A stretch of DNA of 64,000 nucleotides from positions 930,001 through 994,000 of the forward strand of contig NZ_KB907309.1 in assembly GCF_000381925.1 (NCBI RefSeq), read 5' to 3'. Within the stretch, counting starts at the first letter, position 1. Each line of letters starts with the position of its first letter. The position numbers and the translations under genes were made by a program. Source of the DNA: Nocardia sp. BMG111209 (lineage in GTDB: Bacteria > Actinomycetota > Actinomycetes > Mycobacteriales > Mycobacteriaceae). The notes under the pieces are model-generated. The model was given only the letters and a program-made list of their open reading frames with translations. It had not been told where the DNA came from and did not search any database. Shown here one piece after another: positions 8,321 to 17,761 of the stretch.

Positions 8321-11300
8321 GTGCGCGCAGACTCCCCGGCGTTGTCCCGGATCCGGCTGATCGCTTTGCTGACAGGTCTGTTCGGTGTGCTGCTGGCGGT
8401 GGCGGTTCCGCTGCTGCCGGTGCGCCAGGACCGAGCCACCCTGGATTGGCCGCAATCGTCGTCACTCGAGGTACAGGCCCCGCTGGTGGCGTATGTGCCG
8501 CTGGCCGTGGATATTTCGGTGCCGTGCACCGCGTTCCGCGATCTGCCCACCGGGACGGTACTCGCGACCGCGCCGACCCAGGCCGATCAAGCCGCGGCAA
8601 AAGGGCTGGTCGCCAAGGTGATCGGTGCATCCACCACCCCCGGTGCCGAAACCGGAAGCGGCACGGGCGAATCGGGCACAGCCGGTGCACCGGGTGCAGC
8701 CACGAATGCACCGGGCGGTTCCGGTGCGGCCGGCGGGCCGGGCTCGGCCGATACGGCGGGTGCGGCCAATGATTCGGGTGCGGCGAGCGGGCCGGTGTTG
8801 TCGGTGATCGTGCGCGATATCCCGCTGTTGCATGTGCCGGTGGCCGAGATTGCCGAGTGCTCCTCGCTCACCGTGCATTCCACGGCGACGGCAACCACCG
8901 CCGAGCTCGTCGGGGCTCGGCGTCACGACGGCACGCCGTATCTCACCACCGTCACCAGTGATGCGCGGCCGCAGATGGTCGGCGTCTTCACCGATCTGGA
9001 TCGGGGGCGGCTGGGCAACGCGCATCTGCACGCCGACATCGATACCCGGTTCACCTCCTCGCCCAGCGCGATCAAGCTGGTCGCGATCGTGGGCGCGGTA
9101 TTGCTCACCCTGATCGCGCTGATCGCCCTGCATCTGCTCGACACCACCGACGGTCGCCGGGATCGGCGGGTGCTGCCCTCTCGTTGGTGGCGGTTGACCT
9201 GGGCGGATGCGGTCGCGCTGGGCACGCTGGTGCTCTGGTATCTGATCGGCGCCAACACCTCCGACGACGGATACATCCTGACCATGGCCCGGGTGTCGCG
9301 TCACGCGGGCTATATGGCGAACTACTACCGTTGGTTCGGGGTGGCCGAGGCGCCGTTCGGCTGGCCGTACGAGGTGCTGGCGTGGATGGCCCGGCTCACC
9401 GACGCGGGGCCGTGGATGCGGCTTCCCGCACTGCTCGCCGGGGTGCTGTGCTGGCTGGTGATCAGCCGGGAGGTGTTGCCGCGGCTGGGTTGCCGGGTCC
9501 GGCGCGCCCGCGATGTCCACGACGATCGGCAGGAGCGGATCCTCGGGCCGGGACAGCGGCGGCCGGGTCATCCGGAGGCCCTGCGGATCAGCGGGGTCGC
9601 GCGCTGGACGGCGGCGCTGGTCTTCCTCGCCGCCTGGCTGCCCTACGACAACGGGCTGCGGCCGGAGCCGCTGATCGCGCTCGGCGCGCTGCTCACCTGG
9701 TGTTCGGTCGAGCGGGCCATCGCCACCCGGCGGCTGCTGCCCGCGGCGCTGGCGGTGCTGATCGCGGCGTTCTCGCTGGCCGCCGGGCCGACCGGGCTGA
9801 TCTGCCTCGCGGCGCTGATCGCCGGATCCCGGCCGGTGTTGCAGGTGCTCGTCGCGCGGGCCCTCGGCCGGCCGGCGGGTGCGGCGGTCTCCGGCCCGGC
9901 GGGTCGGGCTGCGACGGTTGCCCATACCGCGCCCGGTACGGCAGCACCACGTACCACGCCGGACACGGCGACACTGGATACAGCGGCACCAGGTACGCCA
10001 CCGGATGCGGCGCCATCAGGTACCGCGCCCGATGCGGCGACACTGCGCACCACGCCAGATACGGCGACACCGCGCGCCACCCCAGACGCGACAGCATCGC
10101 GCGCCACCCCAGACGCGACAGCATCGCACACCACGCCCGACACGGCGGCATCGCACACCACGCCCGACGCGGCGGCATCGCACACCACGCCGGACGCGAC
10201 AACATCGCGCACTGCGGTACCGCGCACCACGCCGGACGCAGCGACGTCGCGTACCGCGGAATCCCGTGCGGCGGGCTCGGCCTGGCTGCGGTTCGCGGCG
10301 TTGCTGGCGCCCGGGATCGCCGCCGGGACCCTGGTGCTGGTCGTGGTCTTCGCCGATCAGACGTTGGCCTCGGTGCTGGAGGCGACGCGGGTGCGCAAGT
10401 TGGTCGGGCCTGATGTGGCCTGGTTCGACGAGCGCACTCGGTGGGACTCGTTGCTGATGTTGTCGCCGGACGGTGGGTTGGCCCGGCGTTTCGGCATTCT
10501 CGGGATGTTGTTGTGCCTGGGTGTCTGTGTGCTGGTGATGCTGCGCAAGAACGGGCGGATTCCGGGTACCTCGCGCGGGCCCGCGGTCCGGGTGCTCGGC
10601 ATCGTCTTCATGTCGCTGTTGTTGATGATGTTCACGCCCACCAAGTGGACGCATCATTTCGGGGTGTACGCCGGGCTCGCCGGTTCGCTGGCGGCTCTCA
10701 CCGCGATGGCCGTGGGCAGCAACAGTATTCGCGCGCCCTACCATCGGTCGCTGTTCGCGGCGGCGGTGTGTTTCCTGCTGGCGGTCACCTTCACCGGATC
10801 CAACGGCTGGTGGTACGTGTCCAGTTACGGCGTGCCGTGGTGGGACAAGCCGCCGATGATCGCGGGGAAGGGCTTCTCGACGGTATTTCTGGGGCTCGCG
10901 GTGTTGTGCCTGCTGGTTGCGGCGTGGCGCTATTACCGGCAGCCGTATGTGGCGGCTCGGCCGGTCCGGCGCCGGTTCGATCGGTTCGCCGTCGAGCCGT
11001 TGACCATCGCGGCCGCGGCGATGGTGTTGTTCGAGGTGGCCTCGTTCGGTAAGGCGGCGGTGACCCAGTATCCGGCGTATTCGCTCGCTGAATCGAATTT
11101 CCGGGCGCTGACCGGGCATCCGTGTGCGCTGGCGGACGAGGTGCTGGTGGAGACCGATACCGCGGATTCGCTCCTGCAGCCGTATTCGGGGGCCGCGAAG
11201 GACGGGCTGGCCGCCACACCCGGGGACAACGTCGGCTTCACCCCGGACGGGGTCGCCGACGACCTGACCGCCGATCCGGACGAGACCGTGGCCGGCGGCG

Positions 11301-12211
11301 CCAATTCGACCAGCGCCAACACCAAGAACAAGACCACCCGCACGACCGCCGCCGGGACCGGTGGCGGCACCGCCACGGCCGCGGGGGTGAACGGCAGTAC
11401 CGCGCTGCTGCCGTTCGGGCTGGATCCGGCCCGGACCCCGGTGCTGGGCAGCTACACCACCGGCGACAAGCAGCAGGCCCACCTCACCTCGCAGTGGTAC
11501 CGCCTCGATCCGGCCGCCCGGCAGGATCCGGACCGGCCGGTGCTGGTGGTGACCGCGGCCGGGCGGATCAAGTCGATCAACAAGGACGGTGTGGTCAGCT
11601 ACGGCCAGGATCTGCGGGTGGACTTCGGCCATCGCAACGCGGACGGGTCGTTCGCGCCGCTGACCTCGGTCCTGCCGCTGGATATCGGCGGCGCGCCGTC
11701 GTGGCGCAATCTGCGGGTGCCGTTGGATCGGGTACCCGCCAACGCCGACGCCGTGCGCCTGGTCGCGGTGGCCAACGACCTGACCGCGCGGCAGTGGCTG
11801 GCCGTGACGCCGCCGCGGCTGCCACGGGTGGCCACGCTGGACGATGTGGTGGGGCGCACCGATCCGGTGCTGGCGGATTGGCATGTCGGACTGGCCTTCC
11901 CGTGCCAGCGGCCGTTCGACCACGCCGACGGGGTGGCGGAGGCCCCGCGCTGGCGGATCCTGCCCGACCGGGTCGGCTCCGACGCGGCCAACGCCTGGCA
12001 GGACGATATCGGTGGCGGTCCGCTCGGCTGGACCGGACTGCTGTCGAAACCGGCGACGGTGTCCACCTACCTGAACCACAACTGGGATCGGGACTGGGGC
12101 GAACTGGAGCGCTTCACCCCGTACCGGCCGGATGCCGCACCCGCTGCCATCGACGTCACGGTCCGGGATCGCTGGGGCCTCGGGAAGGACGCGCCGATCA
12201 AGACACGCTGA
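8321..12211 (+). CDS. embC: Arabinosyltransferase, EmbC-like, with repeat insertion
   Basis: GT-C membrane arabinosyltransferase that extends arabinan from decaprenyl-phosphoryl-arabinose; target family of ethambutol. Shows the N-terminal LDWPQ and Arabino_trans_N domain. The catalytic Asp pair is D315-D316 in NTSDDGYILTMARV, followed by MMFTPTKWTHHFG and the C-terminal carbohydrate-binding domain (FPCQRPF, WRILPDR). WFDERTRW, SPDGGLARRF and RIPGTSRGP match EmbC better than EmbA or EmbB by eye. Start GTG 8321 is set by the leaderless promoter; an upstream ATG at 8270 lacks support. At 1296 residues it is about 200 longer than usual. The excess lies in a Gly/Ala/Thr linker (about residues 101-159) and a 105-residue repeat array (544-648) in an Arg-flanked loop. 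Methionine is kept (M356) at the position of EmbB Met306. Confidence 0.92.
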   Translation: MRADSPALSRIRLIALLTGLFGVLLAVAVPLLPVRQDRATLDWPQSSSLEVQAPLVAYVPLAVDISVPCTAFRDLPTGTVLATAPTQADQAAAKGLVAKVIGASTTPGAETGSGTGESGTAGAPGAATNAPGGSGAAGGPGSADTAGAANDSGAASGPVLSVIVRDIPLLHVPVAEIAECSSLTVHSTATATTAELVGARRHDGTPYLTTVTSDARPQMVGVFTDLDRGRLGNAHLHADIDTRFTSSPSAIKLVAIVGAVLLTLIALIALHLLDTTDGRRDRRVLPSRWWRLTWADAVALGTLVLWYLIGANTSDDGYILTMARVSRHAGYMANYYRWFGVAEAPFGWPYEVLAWMARLTDAGPWMRLPALLAGVLCWLVISREVLPRLGCRVRRARDVHDDRQERILGPGQRRPGHPEALRISGVARWTAALVFLAAWLPYDNGLRPEPLIALGALLTWCSVERAIATRRLLPAALAVLIAAFSLAAGPTGLICLAALIAGSRPVLQVLVARALGRPAGAAVSGPAGRAATVAHTAPGTAAPRTTPDTATLDTAAPGTPPDAAPSGTAPDAATLRTTPDTATPRATPDATASRATPDATASHTTPDTAASHTTPDAAASHTTPDATTSRTAVPRTTPDAATSRTAESRAAGSAWLRFAALLAPGIAAGTLVLVVVFADQTLASVLEATRVRKLVGPDVAWFDERTRWDSLLMLSPDGGLARRFGILGMLLCLGVCVLVMLRKNGRIPGTSRGPAVRVLGIVFMSLLLMMFTPTKWTHHFGVYAGLAGSLAALTAMAVGSNSIRAPYHRSLFAAAVCFLLAVTFTGSNGWWYVSSYGVPWWDKPPMIAGKGFSTVFLGLAVLCLLVAAWRYYRQPYVAARPVRRRFDRFAVEPLTIAAAAMVLFEVASFGKAAVTQYPAYSLAESNFRALTGHPCALADEVLVETDTADSLLQPYSGAAKDGLAATPGDNVGFTPDGVADDLTADPDETVAGGANSTSANTKNKTTRTTAAGTGGGTATAAGVNGSTALLPFGLDPARTPVLGSYTTGDKQQAHLTSQWYRLDPAARQDPDRPVLVVTAAGRIKSINKDGVVSYGQDLRVDFGHRNADGSFAPLTSVLPLDIGGAPSWRNLRVPLDRVPANADAVRLVAVANDLTARQWLAVTPPRLPRVATLDDVVGRTDPVLADWHVGLAFPCQRPFDHADGVAEAPRWRILPDRVGSDAANAWQDDIGGGPLGWTGLLSKPATVSTYLNHNWDRDWGELERFTPYRPDAAPAAIDVTVRDRWGLGKDAPIKTR
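9950..10264 (+). repeat. In-frame minisatellite (27-bp units) inside embC
   Basis: Ten 27-bp units plus three 15-bp partial units encode nonapeptides of the type RTTPDTATP, RATPDATAS or HTTPDAAAS. Unit lengths are all multiples of 3, so the frame is preserved. The array interrupts a loop that in M. tuberculosis EmbC is a short basic stretch before the next membrane helix; by the positive-inside rule this loop should be cytoplasmic. Confidence 0.92.
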
Positions 12212-12228
12212 TCGCCGGATTCCGACCG

Positions 12229-12300
12229 GTACCGAATTTCCGGCCCGCCGGAGTACCGAATTTCCGGCCCGCCGGAGTACCGAATTTCCGGCCCGCCGGA
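12229..12300 (+). repeat. Three perfect 24-bp tandem repeats after embC
   Basis: Three adjacent identical 24-bp units, each starting GTACCGAATTTCC and ending with a small hairpin sequence TCCGGCCCGCCGGA. They begin 17 bp after the embC stop, so they may act as a multi-hairpin 3' element of the embC message. Confidence 0.95.
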
Positions 12301-12311
12301 AGCGACGGATT

Positions 12312-12327
12312 TTCCGTCCGGACGGAA
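12312..12327. promoter_or_regulatory. 16-bp perfect palindrome upstream of embB
   Basis: TTCCGTCCGGACGGAA is a perfect palindrome 49 bp upstream of the embB -10 hexamer. It could be a regulator binding site or a terminator stem for embC. I do not recognise the regulator. Confidence 0.5.
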
Positions 12328-12376
12328 TCTCCTGTGTGCTCGTGTGCACTGTGGGCGGATATCGGCTCGATGCGGA

Positions 12377-12382
12377 TACCAT
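12377..12382 (+). promoter_or_regulatory. -10 hexamer TACCAT of embB (leaderless)
   Basis: TACCAT is followed by exactly 8 nt and then GTG 12391, the same geometry as dprE1 and embC. Confidence 0.5.
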
Positions 12383-12390
12383 TCCCAACC

Positions 12391-15300
12391 GTGTCCGATG
12401 TCGCAACCGCTGTCCTGACGAAACCGGCACCGCTACCACCGGTGCCCAAGCCGAGCGATTACCGTGCCGCGCGGCTCATCGCCGCCATCGCGGGGCTGCT
12501 CGGGGCACTGTTCGCACTCGCCACCCCGTTCCTGCCGGTGGTGCAGACCACCGCGGAGGTGAACTGGCCGCAGAGCGGGGCGATCGGCAATATCGAGGCG
12601 CCGCTGATGTCGCAGGTGCCGGTCGATCTGCGCGCGAGCATCCCCTGCACCCTGGCGGCGCAGTTGCAGCAGGGCGGCCTGCTGCTGAACACGGCCCCGC
12701 CGCAGGGCGATCGGTCGGCGCTGCAATCGCTGTTCGTGCGCGTCACCGAGGATTCGGTGGACGTGGTGGACCGCAACGCCATCGTCGCGACCGCCAAGCG
12801 CGCCGACCTCGGCCGCTGCACCTCGATCGATATCAGCTCCGACGCCACCCACACCAGCGCCGCGTTCACCGGGCTCACCGCCACGGTCGAGCGGCCGGTG
12901 GCCGGTGGTCCGGCGGGCGCCACCGAACAGGTCACCGTGCCGGTCGAGGGATCCCTCAACGGGGATCTGCGGCCGCAGGTGGTCGGCGTGTTCTCCGACC
13001 TGAAGGGCGCGGCGCCGGCCGGGCTGTCCTTCCACATGACCGTCGACTCCCGGTTCACCTCGCACCCCACGCTGACCAAGATCGTGGCGACGATCGCCGC
13101 GGTGCTGTGCACGCTCATCGCGCTGCTGGCGCTGGCCCGGATCGACCTCGCCGACGGCCGCGGTCACCGCCGCGTCCTGCCGGCCCGCTGGCTGCGGCCC
13201 ACCTGGGCCGACGGCGCGGTGATCGGCACGCTGGGCATCTGGCACTTCATCGGCGCCAACACCTCCGACGACGGCTACATCCTGACCATGGTGCGGGTGG
13301 CCCCGCACGCGGGCTATCTGGCCAACTACTTCCGCTGGTACGGCGTACCGGAGGCGCCGTTCGGCTGGTACTACTACGTGATCCAGGAGTTCGCGAACTT
13401 CTCCACGGCGAGTTGGTGGGTGCGGATCCCGGCCCTGCTCTGCGGCATCCTGTGCTGGCTGGTGATCAGCCGGGAGGTGCTGCCGCGGCTGGGTCGCGGC
13501 ACCCGCGGCGCGCTCGGCCGCAATCTCCTGGTCCGGGGCGATTCCATTGCGCTGTGGACGGCCGGCATGGTGTTCCTCGCGTTCTGGCTGCCCTACGACA
13601 ACGGCCTGCGCTCGGAGCCGATCGTGGCGCTCGGCGCGATGCTGACCTGGGTATCGCTCGAGCGGGCCATCGCCACCAGCCGGCTGCTGCCGGCCGCGAT
13701 CGCGGTGTTCTTCGCGGCCTTCACCCTCGCGGCGGCGCCGACGGGCCTGATGTGCGTGGCCGCGCTGCTGGCCGCCATCCGCCCGCTGGTGCGGATCGTG
13801 GTGCGCCGCCGCCGGGAGTTGATCGCGCGGGGCGCGGGCCGCTGGCTGGGCGCGACGGTGCCGCAGCTGGCCCCGATCGGCGCGGCCGGGGTGCTGGTGC
13901 TGACCGTCGTCTACGGCGACCAGACCTTCGCCAATATCCAGGAGGCCGACCGGATCCGGCAGATCACCGGCCCCAACCTGGCCTGGTGGGAGGACTACCT
14001 CCGCTACTACTACCTGTTCGTCCAGACCGTCGACGGTTCGGTGTCGCGCCGCTTCGCCTTCCTGGCGATGATCCTGTGCCTGATCACCACCGCGCTGGTG
14101 CTGTTGCGCCGGCGGCAGGTGCCCGGCCTGGCCTCCGGGCCGACCTGGCGGCTGATCGGCATGGTCGCCGGGACGATCTTCTTCATGATGTTCAACCCGA
14201 CCAAGTGGACGCACCACTTCGGCGCGTACGCCGGTATCGCCGGCGCGCTGGCGGCGGCGACCGCGGTCGCGGTGTCGCGGACCACGCTGCGGTCGCGCAA
14301 GAGCCGGTCGATCTTCCTGGCGGCGCTGCTGTTCGTGCTGGCGGTGTCGTTCTCGGGCACCAACGGGTACTGGTACGTCTCCAGTTACGGCGTGCCGTGG
14401 TTCGACAAGCCGGTGCAGCTGCACGGGCATCAGTCCAACACCATCATGCTGGTGCTGTTCGGCCTCGCGCTGGTGCTGGTGGGCTGGCAGGCGCTGCGCG
14501 AGGACTATGTGGCACCGCCGGGCGACCGGCCGCGGCGCGCGGCGACCGCGCGCTGGCTGGCCGGGGTGCCGCTGACGATCGTGGCGTTGCTCATGGTGGC
14601 GTTCGAGGTGCTGTCGCTGGCCAAGGGCGCGTACTCGCAGTACCCGTCCTATTCGCTGGCCCGCTCGAATTTCGATGCGCTGGGCGGCAATTCGTGCGGT
14701 CTCGCCAACGATGTGCTGGTGGAGGGAAATGCCAACGGCGGCAACCTGACTCCGATCATCGATCCGGCACACCCGCCGAAGAACGGTGACCCGCTGGGCG
14801 GTGAGAATCCGACGGGCTTCGACCCCAACGGAATTCCCGACACGCTGAAGGCCGATTCGGTCGAGGTGAAGCCGGGCTCCGGCAACACCACCACCCAGTC
14901 CGTCGGTATCAACGTGGCCGACGGGCAGAGTGCCGGCACCGGCGGCGGCCGCATCGCCGACGCCGGGGTCAACGGCAGTACGGTGGCGCTCCCGTTCGGG
15001 CTCGACCCGAAGACCACACCGGTCCAGGGCAGCTATCAGGCCGGGATCCAGGAGCCGGCGCATCTGACCTCCAGCTGGTACCAGTTGCCGGCGCGGTCGT
15101 CGCAGTCACCGCTGGTGGTGATCTCGGCGGCCGGGCGCATCCTGTCCTACGACACCGCGGGCGCACTGCAATACGGGCAGGACCTGGCGGTCGAGTACGG
15201 CAAGCGCAACGCCGACGGCACCGTCACCAAGCTGGGCGCGACCATCCCGCGCGATATCGGCCCGGCGCCGTCCTGGCGCAACCTGCGCGTCCCGATGGAC

Positions 15301-15786
15301 GCGCTGGCGGGCGACGCCGACGCGATCCGCATCGTCGCCAGCCGGAACGTGCTGATCGGCGATCAGTGGCTGGCCTTCACCGCACCGCGGGTGCCGGTCC
15401 TGCAGACGCTGGGCGACTACATCGGCACCAAGCAGGAGGTGCTGGAGGACTGGGCGGTGGGCCTGCAGTTCCCCTGCCAGCAGCCGTTCCTGCACCGCGA
15501 CGGCGTGGCCGATATGCCGAACTTCCGGATCAAGCCGGACCGGCCGCTCGCGGTCAGTTCGACCGACACCTGGCAGGCCGAGGAGTTCGGTGGCGTCAAC
15601 GGTTTCGCGAACATGCTGGCCGGCGCCTCGACGATTCCGACCTATCTGAAGGGCGATTGGGCGCGGGACTGGGGTTCGCTCGAGCGCTACGACCGCTACT
15701 ACCCGAATGCCACTCCGGCCAGGATCGATACCGGGGAGCAGACCCGATCGGGATTCTGGACGCCGGGTCAGATTCGGATGTACTGA
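12391..15786 (+). CDS. embB: Arabinosyltransferase, EmbB-like
   Basis: Second Emb-family GT-C arabinosyltransferase, 1131 residues, close to the usual ~1100. Features: VNWPQ near the N-terminus, catalytic pair D293-D294 in NTSDDGYILTMVRV, MMFNPTKWTHHFG, and a C-terminal carbohydrate-binding domain with FPCQQPF and RSGFWTPGQIR. VDGSVSRRF, DWAVGLQFPCQQP and the final RSGxW(T/S)PG(Q/K)IR resemble EmbB most, with some EmbA-like segments (RYYYLFVQTVDGS). The position aligned with M. tuberculosis EmbB Met306, the main ethambutol-resistance residue, is Phe334 here. The frame stays open far upstream through embC in another frame; the real start is GTG 12391, set by the leaderless promoter. No third emb gene follows. 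The EmbB rather than EmbA label is moderately certain. Confidence 0.9.
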   Translation: MSDVATAVLTKPAPLPPVPKPSDYRAARLIAAIAGLLGALFALATPFLPVVQTTAEVNWPQSGAIGNIEAPLMSQVPVDLRASIPCTLAAQLQQGGLLLNTAPPQGDRSALQSLFVRVTEDSVDVVDRNAIVATAKRADLGRCTSIDISSDATHTSAAFTGLTATVERPVAGGPAGATEQVTVPVEGSLNGDLRPQVVGVFSDLKGAAPAGLSFHMTVDSRFTSHPTLTKIVATIAAVLCTLIALLALARIDLADGRGHRRVLPARWLRPTWADGAVIGTLGIWHFIGANTSDDGYILTMVRVAPHAGYLANYFRWYGVPEAPFGWYYYVIQEFANFSTASWWVRIPALLCGILCWLVISREVLPRLGRGTRGALGRNLLVRGDSIALWTAGMVFLAFWLPYDNGLRSEPIVALGAMLTWVSLERAIATSRLLPAAIAVFFAAFTLAAAPTGLMCVAALLAAIRPLVRIVVRRRRELIARGAGRWLGATVPQLAPIGAAGVLVLTVVYGDQTFANIQEADRIRQITGPNLAWWEDYLRYYYLFVQTVDGSVSRRFAFLAMILCLITTALVLLRRRQVPGLASGPTWRLIGMVAGTIFFMMFNPTKWTHHFGAYAGIAGALAAATAVAVSRTTLRSRKSRSIFLAALLFVLAVSFSGTNGYWYVSSYGVPWFDKPVQLHGHQSNTIMLVLFGLALVLVGWQALREDYVAPPGDRPRRAATARWLAGVPLTIVALLMVAFEVLSLAKGAYSQYPSYSLARSNFDALGGNSCGLANDVLVEGNANGGNLTPIIDPAHPPKNGDPLGGENPTGFDPNGIPDTLKADSVEVKPGSGNTTTQSVGINVADGQSAGTGGGRIADAGVNGSTVALPFGLDPKTTPVQGSYQAGIQEPAHLTSSWYQLPARSSQSPLVVISAAGRILSYDTAGALQYGQDLAVEYGKRNADGTVTKLGATIPRDIGPAPSWRNLRVPMDALAGDADAIRIVASRNVLIGDQWLAFTAPRVPVLQTLGDYIGTKQEVLEDWAVGLQFPCQQPFLHRDGVADMPNFRIKPDRPLAVSSTDTWQAEEFGGVNGFANMLAGASTIPTYLKGDWARDWGSLERYDRYYPNATPARIDTGEQTRSGFWTPGQIRMY

Positions 15787-15846
15787 GTCGATCGGGCCAT
15801 CCGCGCGCGGATCGCGGCGGATCGGCTCGGTGAAGTTCGGAACGGG

Positions 15847-15873
15847 CGGGCGGCGTACTCGGTACGCCGCCCG
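15847..15873. terminator. Bidirectional hairpin between embB and 15909 gene
   Basis: Perfect 12-bp stem CGGGCGGCGTAC/GTACGCCGCCCG with loop TCG, between convergent genes. There is no T-tract, so it is probably a stem-only terminator. Confidence 0.7.
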
Positions 15874-15908
15874 CGGCTCGTCTTCGGAACCGGACCGGGT
15901 GAGCGGGA

Positions 15909-16109
15909 TCAGTGTTCGATGTGCTCGAACCATTCGTAGACGGGCAGGCTGCCCTCGGTGGTGTCCCGCCGGCGCGGGGTCGCGCGGAAACGCTCGTAGC
16001 CGCCGTCGTGCGGAACGCGTAACTCGATACCCGGTGGAGTGATCGGGACGATCCGCTGCGACAGGTCGGACGGTCCGCCTTCTAGTACAGCCTTCGGTGA
16101 GCTACCCAT
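15909..16109 (-). CDS. Small conserved-looking protein, 66 aa
   Basis: I cannot assign a function. The protein starts MGSSPKAVLEGGPSDL, contains PITPPGIELRVPHDGGYERF and ends VYEWFEHIEH. The length, the EGGP and GYERF segments and the acidic, aromatic end resemble small actinobacterial proteins that I recall as the DUF5988 group, but this is from memory only. No signal peptide or membrane helix. It lies 86 bp downstream of accD4 in the same orientation and has a possible own -10 (TATGAG) upstream. The normal codon use and the placement between two terminator-like regions support a real gene. Confidence 0.6.
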   Translation of the reverse strand: MGSSPKAVLEGGPSDLSQRIVPITPPGIELRVPHDGGYERFRATPRRRDTTEGSLPVYEWFEHIEH

Positions 16110-16195
16110 AGCAGAAGGCTCTCATACAGTGGTCGCCGGTCCCGCGGATTCCGGCAAAGACAATGGTTGCGGTCGTGTTCCGGCCGGTCGGACGG

Positions 16196-17740
16196 TCAGA
16201 ACGGGAACAGGTGGTGTTTGCGCGGATTGCGGATGAGCTTCTTGTCCCGCAGCAGTTGCAGGGCCCGGCGAATTTCCAGGCGCGTGGCCGCGGGCTCGAT
16301 CACCGCGTCCACATAGCCGCGCTCGGCGGCCACCCACGGCGTGGCCATGGTCGCGTTGTAGAAGTCGATCATCTGCCTGCGCAGAACCTCGCGCTGATCC
16401 TCCGGCGCGGCCGCCAGCTGTCGCGCCCCGATCAGGCTGATCGCGCTCTCCGCGCCCATCACCGCGATCCGGGCGGTGGGCCACGCCAGATTCACGTCGG
16501 CGCCGAGCTGTTTGGAGCCCATCACCGCATAGCCGCCGCCGTAGGACTTGCGGATCACCACCGTCACCTTCGGCACGCTGGCCTCGACGTACGAGGCGAT
16601 GAACCGCCCGCCGCGCTTGATGACGCCGATCTTCTCCTGTTCGACCCCGGGCAGGAATCCGGGTGTGTCGACGACGAACACCAGCGGAATCTCGAACGCG
16701 TCGCAGATCCGCACGAAATGCGCGGCCTTGTCGGCGGTGCGGGCGTCCAGCGCGCCCGCGAACATCATCGGCTGATTGGCGACCACGCCCACCGCGCGGC
16801 CGTCGACCCGCGCGAAGCCGGTGATCAGATTGCGGCCCGCCGCCGCGCCGACCTCGTGGAAGTCGCCGTCGTCGAAGATGCGCAGCAGCACGTCGTACAT
16901 GTCGTAGGCGGCGTTGTCGGCATCCGGCACGATCGCGTCGAGTTCCCGGTCGCTGTCGGTGATCTCGGGTTCCAGACCCGGATTGATCACCGGGCCCTGT
17001 TCCTGGCAGCTGGACGGGAAATAGCTCAGGTACTGCCGCACCCATTCGAACGCCGCGGGCTCGTCCTTCGCGACGTGGTGGATGTTGCCGTACTGCGCCT
17101 GGCTGTGCGCGCCGCCCAGCTCCTCCAGGCTGACATCCTCGCCGGTGGCCTCCAGGATCACCTTCGGGCCGGTGACGAACAGGTAGGCCGATTCGGTGGC
17201 CACCAGCACATCGGTGTTGATCGGGGCGTAGACCGCACCGCCGGCACAGCTGCCGAGCATCATCGAGATCTGCGGCACCATGCCGGACAGCGGCTCCTGG
17301 CGGCGGCCCAGCTCGGCGTACCAGGCCATGGAGGTCACCGCCTCCTGCACCCGCGCGCCGCCGGAATCGTTGATGCCGACCACCGGGCAGCCGACCTTGG
17401 CCGCGAATTCGTAGATCGCGGCCACCTTCCGGCCGAACATCTCGCCCACCGACCCGCCGTACACGGTCTGGTCGTGCGAGAACACCGCCACCGGGCGGCC
17501 GTCGACCAGGCCGTGCCCGGTGACCACGCCGTCGCCGTACAGCGCGTCGGGGTCACCGGGATTGCGCACCAGCGCACCGAGTTCCACGAACGTCCCGGGA
17601 TCGAGCAGCATGGCGATCCGATCCCGGGCCGAGGGGATGCCCTTGCGGGTCCGTTTCGCTACCCCCGCTTCGCCTGCCGGCTCCTGCGCCACTTCGAGCT
17701 TCTTGCGCAGTTCGGCGAGTTTCTCAGCGGTAGTGCTCAC
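16196..17740 (-). CDS. accD4: Acyl-CoA carboxylase beta subunit AccD4
   Basis: Carboxyltransferase subunit of the long-chain acyl-CoA carboxylase that makes the alkylmalonyl (C24-26) extender used by Pks13 in mycolic acid condensation. The 514-residue protein has the two crotonase-like halves of the family: [14 protein letters not shown] and SCAGGAVY in the first, [13 protein letters not shown] and [13 protein letters not shown] in the second, ending with [12 protein letters not shown]...HHLFPF. Start GTG 17740 follows GGGGAG with good spacing. It is 21 bp downstream of pks13, so the two are co-transcribed. The accD4 label rests on this pairing. Confidence 0.95.
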   Translation of the reverse strand: MSTTAEKLAELRKKLEVAQEPAGEAGVAKRTRKGIPSARDRIAMLLDPGTFVELGALVRNPGDPDALYGDGVVTGHGLVDGRPVAVFSHDQTVYGGSVGEMFGRKVAAIYEFAAKVGCPVVGINDSGGARVQEAVTSMAWYAELGRRQEPLSGMVPQISMMLGSCAGGAVYAPINTDVLVATESAYLFVTGPKVILEATGEDVSLEELGGAHSQAQYGNIHHVAKDEPAAFEWVRQYLSYFPSSCQEQGPVINPGLEPEITDSDRELDAIVPDADNAAYDMYDVLLRIFDDGDFHEVGAAAGRNLITGFARVDGRAVGVVANQPMMFAGALDARTADKAAHFVRICDAFEIPLVFVVDTPGFLPGVEQEKIGVIKRGGRFIASYVEASVPKVTVVIRKSYGGGYAVMGSKQLGADVNLAWPTARIAVMGAESAISLIGARQLAAAPEDQREVLRRQMIDFYNATMATPWVAAERGYVDAVIEPAATRLEIRRALQLLRDKKLIRNPRKHHLFPF

Positions 17741-17761
17741 AGATCTCCCCTCGGATATCGG

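Noticed and set aside
11122..12390. An N-terminal extension that would make EmbB 1554 residues
   Set aside because: The extension overlaps embC in another frame with meaningless composition. GTG 12391 after a leaderless promoter gives the normal length.
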